Below are positions 1 to 8,700 of a DNA stretch of 19,089 bases, one piece after another. Source of the stretch: Annulohypoxylon bovei var. microspora (taxonomy: Eukaryota; Ascomycota; Sordariomycetes; Xylariales; Hypoxylaceae). The number at the start of each line of letters is the position of its first letter. Positions within the stretch are counted from its first letter, which is position 1. Location: contig MU405487.1 in assembly GCA_022836615.1 (NCBI GenBank), positions 1 through 19,089 on the forward strand. Reading direction: 5' to 3'. Under the pieces are notes generated by a model. That model did no database searches and had not been told where the DNA came from. It saw only the letters and a list, made by a program, of their open reading frames with translations. A program made the position numbers and the translations under genes.

Positions 1-1500
1 TTTTATAAGTTTAATATATAATTAAACGAATAATTTTTTAAGTTTTACGCGTTTTTTATATTATTAATAAATAAAAAAAAAATTTTAATATTTAAATGGA
101 AAAAAAAATTAAACCGTTAATTAACCGCCGATTTTTACATTTAAACCTTTTATTATTATTTAAATAAAAAAATAAAATTTACCGAATTTAAAGATTTTTA
201 TTCGACGTTAATTTAATAACGCGCCGAAGCCGTTTAAAAGAAAATTAATTTAATAATTTTTTAACTTTAACTTAAAATTAAAATTACTTTTAACGTTACG
301 AAAATAATTTTTATTAATTTTAATATTTTTTATTTAATCATAAAAATTATAACTTAAATACGTATAAAAGAATTTTTTTAAATTTTTTTAATTCTTTATT
401 AACGTAACGTTTTTACAACGTTTAATACGGATTTAATTTATTATTTTTACGGGTAAAAAAGCCATTTTTTTAATAATTATTTAACGCGTAATACGAAAAT
501 AAAAATAATGGTTATTATTTTAAAAAAAGAAATAACGAAACATAATAAAAATAACGTCGATTTAAAGTTAAAAAAAAATAACGTTTAAATAAAGCTTTTA
601 ATTTAAACTTTTTTTTATATATTTATTCGTTAACATTTACTTTTATTAATTTTAATTTTTTTAACTTTATAATAAAAAAATCATAATTCGTAATTAATAT
701 ATTAATTCGTTTATAAAACGTAAATGTAATAATAACGATGTAAATGTTAATAAATATCGGAATATAAGCGTATATAATTATTAATTAACGAAACGTGCGT
801 TTAATAATAAATATATAAAACCTTTTTATTATTTAATTTAATTAATTCATTATAATTAAAGGCTTTAACGGATAAACCATTAATTAAATTAACGAGGTAA
901 TTTATATTAACATTTAAATGTAAAATAAAAATTTTTATAACGTATTTATTTTTTTAATAAATTTAAAGGATTGTTTTTAATTTTAAATAATATTAAAATT
1001 TAAATTTTTAACGAAACATAACATTATATTAAATAATTAACGTTAACGGTTAATTTTCCCCGAATTATTATTTCTTTATTATTATTACGTTTTTAATATT
1101 ATATTAAAGTTTTTTATTTTTCGGAAAAACGTGGATAAAATTATATAAAAAGATATAAAACGTTGTGATTATTTTTAATTTCGTGTTTCGAAAAAAAAAT
1201 AAATTATTATGGCGTTTATATATTCCACGATAAACCTTATAATTAAAATGAACCGATAATTTTTCGTTATTATTTCGTTTTTTTTTTTTTAATTTTCCGT
1301 TAAGTTTTCGGTATATTTTATATTATTATCCATTATAAACGTTTATTTAATTTTAAATTTAACGTTTATTAAAAGGATATTACGTTTTTAACGGAGCTTT
1401 AACGTAATTTACGAATTATTAAATGTTTTTACTTTATTTTATTAAAAACTTAATTTAATTTTTAAAGAAAAATTATAATAAAAAAATGATTTTATTTAAA
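1..1500 (+). pseudogene. Possible gag and aspartic protease region of Gypsy copy A
   Basis: The assignment rests mainly on position: in Gypsy elements gag and protease precede reverse transcriptase, and this stretch precedes it directly. The only domain hint is near 1120-1134, where one frame reads FGKTW. This resembles the LGKxW-type motif that follows the protease core in many Gypsy polyproteins. In the same frame, 88 codons upstream at 856-873, the sequence reads LKALTD, roughly where the active-site Asp would stand, but a DSGA or DTGA motif cannot be recognised after it. This frame differs from the downstream pol frame, so there is either an indel or a real frame change between about 1140 and 1515. 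I could not identify a CCHC zinc knuckle or a gag core with confidence. Confidence 0.35.
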
Positions 1501-1514
1501 AGTAAATTATAAAA

Positions 1515-4500
1515 AAGTTCCCTTTTTATTTATATAATTTAATTAAAATATTTTTAAAAAAAAATAATAATTTATTACCGTTTTATTAATTTTTTAATTA
1601 TAAAATAAATTTAAAAAAAAATGTTAATTTTATTAAATTACACTTTTTTTATAATATAAATATAAAACATTTACGGGCTTTAAAAGAATATTTATCGGAT
1701 TATTTATATAAAAAGTGGATCGTATTTAATACGGTTAAATATAAATCCCCCGTTTTTTTTACGAAAAAATTAAAAAGTGGTTTAAAGTTTTATATTAATT
1801 ATTAAAAATTAAACGTTTACATTAAAAAAAATTATTATTTTTTCTTTTTAATTAACGAAATGTTAAAAAAGATTTCTAAGGTTAAAGTTTTTATAAAGTT
1901 TAATATTTATTAAGTTTTCCATTATATTAAAATAAACCTTATTTTAAAAAATTTTATTATTTTTCGAACCCATTTTAAATTATATAAATATCGCGTGCTT
2001 TTTTTTAGATTAAATAATGGGTTTAATGCGTTTTAAAAATATATTAATCAAGTTTTTTTTTCGTTTTTTAACGACTTTTATACGATGTATATAAATAATA
2101 TTTTAATTTATTTAAAAGATTTATTTTTTTATAAATATTATATGTGGTAAATGTTAAAACGTTTACGTTTCGTTAATTTATAAGTTAATATTTAAAAAAG
2201 CGAGTTTTTAATCACGAAAATTAAGTTTTTAAGGTTTATTATTTCTATTTCCGGCGTAACCGTTAATTAAAATAAAATTAAAACGGTTTAAAATTAAAAA
2301 ACACTTTTTTAAGTTCGGGAATTTTAATCGTTTTTAAGTTTTTATAATTTTTATTAATAATTTATATCGAAGTATAATTAAATTATAAAGCCTTTATATT
2401 TTTTTATTATTATTTCGCATTAAATTTAAATTAACGAATATATTAAAACGTTTAAAACGTTAAAAATAACCTTAATTATTTTTTTAATTTTAAAACATTT
2501 TTATAAAAATTAAAAAATTAAATTAAAAACCGATGCTTTTAACGAGGTAATTTTTAAAGCTTTTTTATAATTAAACGAATTAAAAGATTAACATTTAATG
2601 GCTTTTTTTTTTAAAATAATAATTTTTTTAAAATGTAATTATTTTATTTATAATAAGGAATTTTTTATTATTATAACGACGACGAAATTTTAAGAATATA
2701 TGTTTATTTTATTAAATAATAAATTCGATATATTTATAAATTATTAAACGTTGTAATATTTTATTATTAAAAAAACGTTAAATTTTCGTTAAACCGGTTA
2801 AAATAAACATTTATTTCGATTTAATTATAAATTATATTATTATTTAAAAAAGGAAAATATAATAATTAACGTTTTATTTTAAAAAGCGGTTAATTTAATT
2901 ATTTAAAAAGCGATTAAAAAATATAATTAATTTATTATTTTATTATTCCTTTTAATGTTCCACGGTAAAATAAATTTTTTATAATTTTCGGCCGATAAAT
3001 TTTTAATAAATTTATTATTTTTCGACTTTTAATACATTTTAATTATGGTAGAAGTTTTTAAAAAAAAATTATTTCAAAGTATTAAGTTAATTAATGTTAT
3101 TTTAACGGTTAATCGAAACGTTATTAAATTAAAAACGTAACGTAAATAAATTAAAAAAGGAAAAAACGGGTACGCTTTATAAAATAAATTATTACTTTTA
3201 AAAAAAAGGTTAATAATTTTAAATAACGGGGAGTTTTATATTAAGTTATACGATAAATTCCACCGTTTTTTAAATTAAACGCACTTAAATCGAAATAAAA
3301 TGCGTGTAATAATATTAAAAAAATATTTATGGCCCGGCATAAGAACGTTTATAAATCGTTATTACGTTTATTATATATAATGTTAAAAAAGTTAAAACTT
3401 TAAAATTAAATTAATAAGTTTATTCCAATTATTCCCCGTTAACGAATAAATGTAATAATATATTTCGATGGATTTTAAATCCATGCTTTTTAATTACGAA
3501 AGGTTCGATTTAATTTTAATAATCGTTAATTAATTAAATAAAAGATTTTTTTTATTACCCACGTATAAAATTTATACCGTTACGTAATTTATAAACTTAT
3601 ATTATAAACATGTTTAACGTATTTATAAAACTTTTAAAATAATTACGTTTAATAAAAATTTTTAATTTATAATTATTTTTTTAAACGAATTAATTAAACT
3701 TACCGGGGTGAATTTTTATAAATTAATAACGGAATATTTATAATTTAACGGTTAAACGGAAATTTTTAATTAATTTATTTAAATGAAATTACGACTTTTT
3801 ATGGATTATTTTTAAAATAATTAATCGGAAATATTACTTTGCTTAAATTTTACGTACGTTATTTAATTATATTTAAATATAAAGCTTTTTTTTATAAAAA
3901 TGGAAATAAAATTTATCCCGAAAATAATCTTTAATTAATAAACCCGCATTTATAAATTTAAAACTTTTTAAAAAAAATTTAACCGTATTATTATTTAATC
4001 GTTAATAAAACGTTAAATTTCCGTTATATAATAAGTTTATAAAAACTTTTTATTAATATAAAATTATTAAAACGAATAAATTAATAAAAAAAAACGGTTA
4101 ATAAATTAAATAATAAATAATTAAATGTACGTCCGTAAAAGTAATTAATAAATAAATCGCCCCCACGACGGCTTAAATTACCCGATGGTAAGTTTTTTTA
4201 AAATGTTAACGGAATTTTATCGTAATATTTTTAAAATTAACTTACCCCCGAATATAAAAATTCACCGGGTTTTAAATGCGAGTTAATTAATTAAAACTTT
4301 AACTTAATTTTAAAATAAATAATAAATTCCTTGTTTTTAATAAAAATCGACGAAAAATAAAAGTATAAAATATTTAAAATATTAAACTTTAAGTTTTTTA
4401 AAAAAAAACTTTAATATAAAGTGAATTAAATAAATTACGACCCCGATTCGATGTGGTATTTTTTTAAAGACTTTTTTAACGCGTTAATTAAAATAAAAGA

Positions 4501-4670
4501 TTTTTATAACTTACACCCCGAAGTTATTAATCTTTCGGTTAAATTTTAACAATGGATTAAAGTTATTACGAAAAATAAAATATTAAAAATAATGAATAAA
4601 AACAATTTACCCACCGTAAAAAAAAAAAAAATTAAAAAAATAAGTTATAAACGTATTAATAAATAACTTA
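1515..4670 (+). pseudogene. RIP-inactivated Gypsy pol, copy A: reverse transcriptase, RNase H, integrase, chromodomain
   Basis: One frame (codons starting at multiples of 3) can be followed through many stops from 1515 to at least 3840 with no net indel. Landmarks: a pre-RT linker (1515-1670); RT start LRALKEYLSDYLYKKW from 1671; the polymerase box at 2088-2099, reading YINN for expected YxDD; the conserved post-RT segment EFxSFLSFYNFY near 2319; RNase H (TDAFNE..., IYNKEFF) about 2530-2670; the integrase zinc-finger region with LWPG at 3327; YISMDF at 3459-3476; and NxSEILL near 3819. A chromodomain-like segment, YDPDSMWYFFKDF, follows at 4436 in a frame shifted by two, so an indel lies between about 3950 and 4436. 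The intact protein would copy element RNA and integrate the cDNA. Here catalytic Asp codons have become Asn and Trp codons have become stops, so it is dead. Confidence 0.9.
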
Positions 4671-4697
4671 TTCCTTTTATAAATCGAATTTTCTTCC

Positions 4698-4708
4698 AAA
4701 GGGGGGGG
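4698..4708 (+). other. Polypurine tract of Gypsy copy A
   Basis: AAA followed by eight Gs lies three bases upstream of the TG that opens the LTR. A purine run directly before the 3' LTR is the plus-strand primer of LTR retrotransposons. The G run is strikingly intact in otherwise RIP-saturated sequence. Confidence 0.8.
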
Positions 4709-4711
4709 TTA

Positions 4712-4928
4712 TGTAACGGTGTTTAATTACCGTTATTTTTAAAATATATTAATAAAACCGGTTAATTAATATCCCGGTTATAAAATTAATATATAAAAAT
4801 CTTTTAAAAGAAATCATTTCGTAGTTTTTTTTCTTTTAATTCCTCATTTTAAATATTTTTATTAATAAAATATATGGTTTCGTTATTATATAAATTTTAT
4901 TTTAATTAAAAACCTACTTATTATAACA
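4712..4928 (+). repeat. 3' LTR of Gypsy copy A (217 bp)
   Basis: The LTR starts TGTAACGG after the polypurine tract and ends ATAACA, with TG...CA termini. The left boundary is set by the polypurine tract. The right boundary is set by comparison with the copy B LTR, which ends in the same ATTATAACA before unrelated sequence. Compared with copy B it lacks about 12 bp near the right end. Directly after it, at 4929, sequence homologous to the middle of pol begins. Confidence 0.8.
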
Positions 4929-7066
4929 TTCCCGGGTTTAAAAATTTTAATCGTTTTTAAATTTTTATAATTTTTATTAATAATTTATATTAAAATATAA
5001 TTAAATTATAAAGTTTTTATATTTTTTTATTATTATTTTATATTAAATTTAAATTAACGAATATATTAAAACGTTTAAAATATTAAAAATAACTTTAACC
5101 ATTTTTTTAATTTTAAAACACTTTTATAAAAATTAAAAAATTAAATTAAAAATCGATGTTTTTAATGAAATAATTTTTAAAGTTCTTTTATAATTAAACG
5201 AATTAAAGGATTAACATTTAATAATTTTTTTTTTTAAAATAATGATTTTTTTAAAATGTAATTATTTTATTTATAATAAAAAGTTTTTTATTATTATAAC
5301 GACGATAAAACTTTAAAAATATATATTTATTTCGTTAAATAATAAATTCGATATATTTATAAATTATTAAATGTTATAATACTTCGTTATTAAAAAAATG
5401 TTAAATTTTTATTAAATCGGTTAAAATAAATATTTATTTTAATTTAATTATAAGTTATATTATCACTTAAAAAAAGAAAATGTAATAATTAACGTTTTAT
5501 TTTAAAAAGCAATTAATTTAATTATTTAAAAAGTAATTAAAAAATATAATTAATTCGTTATTTTATTACTTTTTTTAATGTTTTATAATAAAATAAATCC
5601 CTTATAATCCCCGGTTAATAAACCTTTAATAAATTTATTATTTTTAAATTTTTAATGTATTTTAACCGCGGTGAAAATTTCCGAAAAAAAATTATTTTAA
5701 GGTATTAAATTAATTAATGTTATTTTAATAATTAATTAAAATACCATCGAATTAAAAACGTAATATAAACGAATTAAAAAAAAAAAAAATACGTTTTACG
5801 AAATAAATTATTATTTTTAAAAAAAAAATTAATGATTTTAAATAACAAGGAATTTTACATTAAATTATATAATAAATTTTATCGTTTTTTAAATTAAATA
5901 CATTTAAATTAAAATAAAATACATGTAATAATGTTAAAAAAGTATTTATAACTTAATATAAAAACGTTTATAAACCATTATTACACCCATTATAAATAAT
6001 ATTAAAAAAGTTAAAACTTTAAAATTAAATTAATAAATTTATTTTAATTATTTTTTATTAATAAATAAGTGTAATAATATATTTTAATAAATTTTAAGTT
6101 TATATTTTTTAATCGCGAAAAATTTAACTTGATTTTAATAATCGTTAATTAATTAAATAAAAAACCTTTTTCATTATTTACGTATAAAATTTATATTATT
6201 ATATAATTTATAAATTTATATTATAAATACGTTTAATATATTTATAAAACCTTTAAAACGATTATATTTAATAAAAGTTTTTAATTTATAATTATTTTTT
6301 TAAATAAATTAATTAAATTTACCGGGGTGGATTTTTATAAATTAATAACGGAATATTCGTAATTTAACGGTTAAACGGAAATTTTTAATTAATTTATTTA
6401 AATAAAATTATAATTTTTTATAAATTATTTTTAAAATAATTAATTAAAAATATTATTTTATTTAAATTTTACGTACGTTATTTAATTATATTTAAATATA
6501 AAGCTTTTTTTCGTAAAAATGAAAATAAAATTCGTTTTAAAAATAATTTTTAATTAATAAATTTACATTTATAAATGTAAAACTTTTTAAAAAAAATTTA
6601 ATTATACCGTTATTTAATCGTTAATAAAACGTTAAGTTTTTATTATATAATAAATTTACGAAAACCTTTTATTAACATAAAATCGTTAAAACGAATAAAT
6701 TAATAAAAAAAAACGATTAATAAAATAAATAATAAACGATTAAATATATATTTATAAAAGTAATTAATAAATAAATTACTTTTATAATAATTTAAATTAT
6801 TTAATAATAAATTTTTTTAAAATATTAATAAAGTTTTATTATAACATTTTTAAAATTAATTTACTTTTAAATATAAAAATTTATTAAATTTTAAACGTAA
6901 ATTAATTAATTAAAACTTTAAATAATTTAATTTTAAAGTAAGTAATAAATCCCCCGCTTTTAATAAAAATTAACGGGAAATAAAAATATAAAATATTTAA
7001 AATATTAAGTTTTAAATTTTTTAAAAAAAAACTTTAATATAAAATAAATTAAATAAATTATAACTT

Positions 7067-7074
7067 TAATTTAA
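7067..7074. repeat. Target-site duplication, left copy (TAATTTAA)
   Basis: Eight bases directly left of the foldback element, repeated exactly on its right. The matching bases in uninterrupted copy A are CGATTCGA at 4444-4451. These convert to TAATTTAA by C-to-T and G-to-A changes only, so the target was already RIP-mutated when the insertion occurred. Confidence 0.92.
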
Positions 7075-7123
7075 GAGCAATGTTAAATCCGCTGTATGGA
7101 TGTCGTGGGTTTCGTCCGCTGTA
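7075..7123 (+). repeat. Left terminal inverted repeat (49 bp)
   Basis: Begins GAGCAATGTTAAATCCGCTG and pairs perfectly with 7755-7803. The first mismatch is at 7124 (C against T). Inside the repeat, CCGCTGTA occurs at 7089-7096 and again at 7116-7123, 27 bp apart, each followed by YGG. Paired direct repeats of this kind are typical of transposase-binding sites, but the role here is inferred. Confidence 0.93.
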
Positions 7124-7155
7124 CGGGACCCGGGCATCGCTGGTACTTTCCCCGC

Positions 7156-7174
7156 CATACAAATCCCCATACAA
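7156..7174 (+). repeat. Subterminal CATACAA pair, left arm
   Basis: CATACAA at 7156-7162 and 7168-7174, 12 bp start to start. The right arm has the reverse complement TTGTATG with the same 12-bp spacing (7707-7713 and 7719-7725). The surrounding bases are less conserved than the motif. Confidence 0.6.
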
Positions 7175-7436
7175 ACGCATGTACTTTCAATGCTGACCCC
7201 GCGCAACCCTTCAATTGAAGTTAGAAAAATCCATGCGCCCACACCTACCTACATACCCTCCCTTTCTCCCATTTCTCCCACTTCAATCCCTCGTCAAATT
7301 TCTTATAATTACACAATTAAATACAACCTTCAAATCGCTTTCGAATGGTCTAGGTTGCATCCCTTACAGATTGCCGCGTGGGTGGCAAATCGGGTTGAAA
7401 GCTGGTGCATCTAAAAGCTTTTACTTTGGTGGTCCC

Positions 7437-7452
7437 CGCGATACCCTTCGCG
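7437..7452. repeat. Small hairpin at the apex of the foldback element
   Basis: CGCGA (7437-7441) and TCGCG (7448-7452) are complementary around a 6-base loop. It lies in the unpaired spacer between the two long arms, so the folded element would carry a small stem at its tip. Confidence 0.5.
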
Positions 7453-7706
7453 TAGGCCTTCTTGCACTACAAGCACCCACCTTAAACCCAGATTTGCCAA
7501 CAAAGAAACACTCCCGAAAAGATGCAACCTATATCAATCGAAAGCGCCTTTCGGGATCTATCTAATTGTTTAATTATAAGAAATTTGATAAAGGATTGAA
7601 GTAGGAGAAATGGGAGAAAGGGGAGATTAAAACGGGGTGTGTAGGTGGGTGTGGGGGAAAAGTAGGTTGAATTGATTGAATTTTCGTCGGCTGCTGGTAC
7701 CTTCAA

Positions 7707-7725
7707 TTGTATGGCGATTTGTATG
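7707..7725 (-). repeat. Subterminal CATACAA pair, right arm
   Basis: TTGTATG at 7707-7713 and 7719-7725, the mirror of the left-arm pair and with identical spacing. It may be a protein-binding pair needed for transposition; this is inference from symmetry alone. Confidence 0.6.
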
Positions 7726-7754
7726 CGGTTTCAAGTACCTTTTGACATCCCCCA

Positions 7755-7803
7755 TACAGCGGACGAAACCCACGACATCCATACAGCGGATTTAACATTG
7801 CTC
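7755..7803 (-). repeat. Right terminal inverted repeat (49 bp)
   Basis: Exact reverse complement of 7075-7123, ending in CATTGCTC. It carries the same pair of CCGCTGTA motifs on the minus strand. Perfect identity here contrasts with the clearly diverged internal arms. Confidence 0.93.
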
Positions 7804-7811
7804 TAATTTAA
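7804..7811. repeat. Target-site duplication, right copy (TAATTTAA)
   Basis: Exact second copy of the 8-bp target, directly right of the element. Extending the match to nine bases fails, so the duplication length is eight. The two copies have not diverged, which suggests a late insertion. Confidence 0.92.
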
Positions 7812-8072
7812 TATAATATTTTTTTAAAAACTTTTTTAATACGTTAATTAAAATAAAAAATTTTTATAATTTACATTTCGAAGTTATTAATTTTTTAATT
7901 AAATTTCGATAATAAATTAAAATTATTATAAAAAATAAAATATTAAAAATAATAAATAAAAATAATTTATTTATTATAAAAAAAGAAAAAATTAAAGGAA
8001 TAAATTATAAACGTATTAATAAATAATTTATTTTTTTTATAAATTAAATTTTTTTTTTAAAAAAAAAAGTTA

Positions 8073-8301
8073 TATAATAACATTTAATTATTATTATTTT
8101 TAAAATATATTAATAAAGTTAATTAATTAATATTTTAACCGTAAAATTAATATATAAAAACCTTTTAAAAGAAATCATTTCGTGGTTTTTTTTTTTTTAA
8201 TTTTTTATTTTAAATATTTTCGTTAATAAAGTACGTGGTCCCGCCGTCGCATAAGTTTTATCCCGATTTAAAACTTATTTACCGTGATAATAATTATAAC
8301 A
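8073..8301 (+). repeat. 3' LTR of Gypsy copy B (229 bp)
   Basis: Aligns with the copy A LTR from its first base. The opening TG is now TA, and the polypurine tract upstream (8059-8069) reads as a run of A ending in a single G. Thus seven of the eight Gs seen in copy A are A here. It ends ATTATAACA at 8301 and contains ACCGTGATAATA-type sequence near the end that copy A lacks. The sequence after 8301 does not match the sequence after the copy A LTR. Confidence 0.8.
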
Positions 8302-8460
8302 TTTAATTATATATTATACATTAATATTTTTTTTATACGAATTATTTTAAGAAAATTATTTTACCGTTATAACGGTAAAATCGATAATATAACGTTTTAA
8401 AAATTTAATAATTACGTAATAATTATTTTAAATATTTAAAAAAAAAGTTTTTTATTATAA
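8302..8460. other. Non-coding flank right of Gypsy copy B with a 24-bp palindrome
   Basis: No gene is visible. The main structure is a perfect 24-bp palindrome at 8358-8381, centred on TTATAA and containing ACCGTTATAACGGT. The rest is AT-rich sequence without domains I recognise. Confidence 0.6.
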
Positions 8461-8700
8461 ATACGCAAGGTCCCCGTGCTCCGCGGACATAATACCCCCG
8501 AATTTTAAAATTTTAAGGTTTAATTAAGGTTTAACTTTGGTTTAACCGGGGTTTAATTCCTTGATTTTTTATTTTATTACTTTTTTTTCTTTAAATTATT
8601 TTGTTTATAATAAGCGGCATAAGTTTGCTTAAAGCATTGCGCACCCTTCGTAAACCCGCGTTATTATTATTTACCCCATTATTTCGTTTTAATTAAATTT
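8461..8700. other. Less AT-rich patch, no gene recognised
   Basis: Two sub-patches keep noticeably more G and C than their surroundings: about 8463-8510 (AAGGTCCCCGTGCTCCGCGG) and about 8612-8665 (GCGGCATAAG...GCGCACCC). Four GGTTTAA motifs stand between them. I see no tRNA cloverleaf or open frame. It could be a less mutated remnant of unique or low-copy sequence between repeats. Confidence 0.45.
8518..8556 (+). repeat. Four GGTTTAA motifs spaced 10-11 bp
   Basis: GGTTTAA begins at 8518, 8528, 8539 and 8550. The bases between vary (TTAA, CTTT, CCGG). The spacing is close to one DNA turn. It may be a decayed short tandem repeat or a set of phased sites. Confidence 0.6.

Larger units (their letters stand above)
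1..4928 (+). mobile_element. Ty3/Gypsy chromovirus-type LTR retrotransposon, copy A, 5' end outside window, RIP-degraded
   Basis: This is the 3' part of a plus-strand LTR retrotransposon. Reading through stop codons gives the order reverse transcriptase, RNase H, integrase, chromodomain, polypurine tract, LTR, which is the Ty3/Gypsy order (integrase after RNase H). The chromodomain places it among chromoviruses. The 5' LTR, primer-binding site and probably part of gag lie left of base 1. The whole body is AT-saturated with many TAA codons, as expected after RIP, so it cannot encode working proteins. It keeps more C and G than copy B; for example its polypurine tract still has eight Gs. The element is inferred to be inserted into copy B, because copy B resumes directly after its LTR. 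Confidence 0.85.
7075..7803. mobile_element. 729-bp foldback (MITE-like) DNA transposable element, not RIP-mutated
   Basis: A sharply bounded island of normal base composition inside AT-saturated Gypsy remains. It is flanked by perfect 8-bp direct repeats (TAATTTAA at 7067-7074 and 7804-7811) and bounded by 49-bp perfect inverted repeats. Almost the whole element is a long imperfect inverted repeat: left arm about 7075-7408, right arm about 7473-7803, spacer about 64 bp. Copy A carries the uninterrupted target with no extra bases, which confirms the boundaries. It encodes no recognisable transposase, so it is non-autonomous. Eight-bp duplications fit hAT-, P- or some Mutator-like elements; the ends (GAGCAATG...) did not let me choose. 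The three modest open frames inside (7100-7414 and 7215-7565 plus, 7482-7706 minus) overlap one another and look incidental. Confidence 0.93.
4929..8030 (+). pseudogene. RIP-inactivated Gypsy pol, copy B (RNase H, integrase, chromodomain), split by insertion
   Basis: Colinear with copy A pol, so domains are placed by subtracting 2623: RNase H about 5150-5300, the integrase zinc-finger region about 5950-6000, integrase core about 6080-6470, and the start of the chromodomain at 7059. The codons that read YDPDS in copy A (from 4436) read as AT-only codons here, and the foldback element sits within them. The chromodomain resumes at 7812. Frames are destroyed by TAA codons throughout. The chromodomain, which in living chromoviruses steers integration toward particular histone marks, is both RIP-mutated and physically split. 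No product is expected. Confidence 0.8.
4929..8301 (+). mobile_element. Ty3/Gypsy LTR retrotransposon, copy B (3' part), RIP-degraded, interrupted by a foldback element
   Basis: From 4929 the sequence repeats copy A from 2306 onward at a constant offset of 2623 bp to at least 7066. Thus more than 2.1 kb shows no net indel, with differences mainly C/T and G/A. Copy B begins inside the conserved segment just after reverse transcriptase, so its own gag, protease and RT are missing here. It carries RNase H, integrase, chromodomain and a 3' LTR. It is interrupted at 7067-7811 by a 729-bp DNA element plus its duplicated target. Copy B is generally more C/G-depleted than copy A, although some spots (about 5597-5612) keep more C. 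The simplest reading is an older host element split by copy A, with its 5' half left of the window. Confidence 0.85.

Noticed and set aside
500..760. CCHC zinc knuckle of gag
   Set aside because: TGT codons near 731-750 gave no frame with correct C-x2-C-x4-H-x4-C spacing, even allowing Cys-to-Tyr changes.
7100..7565. Two overlapping plus-strand open frames of about 104 and 116 codons as candidate genes
   Set aside because: They overlap in different frames within a foldback element, start inside or near its terminal repeat, match no family I know, and are mirrored by the other arm on the minus strand.
7482..7706. Minus-strand open frame of 74 codons as a candidate gene
   Set aside because: It is the inverted-repeat counterpart of the plus-strand frame. 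Its hydrophobic stretch comes from TTTCTCCC-type low-complexity sequence in the arm.
8612..8665. tRNA or other structured RNA
   Set aside because: The patch keeps G and C, but I could not fold acceptor, anticodon and T arms with conserved positions.
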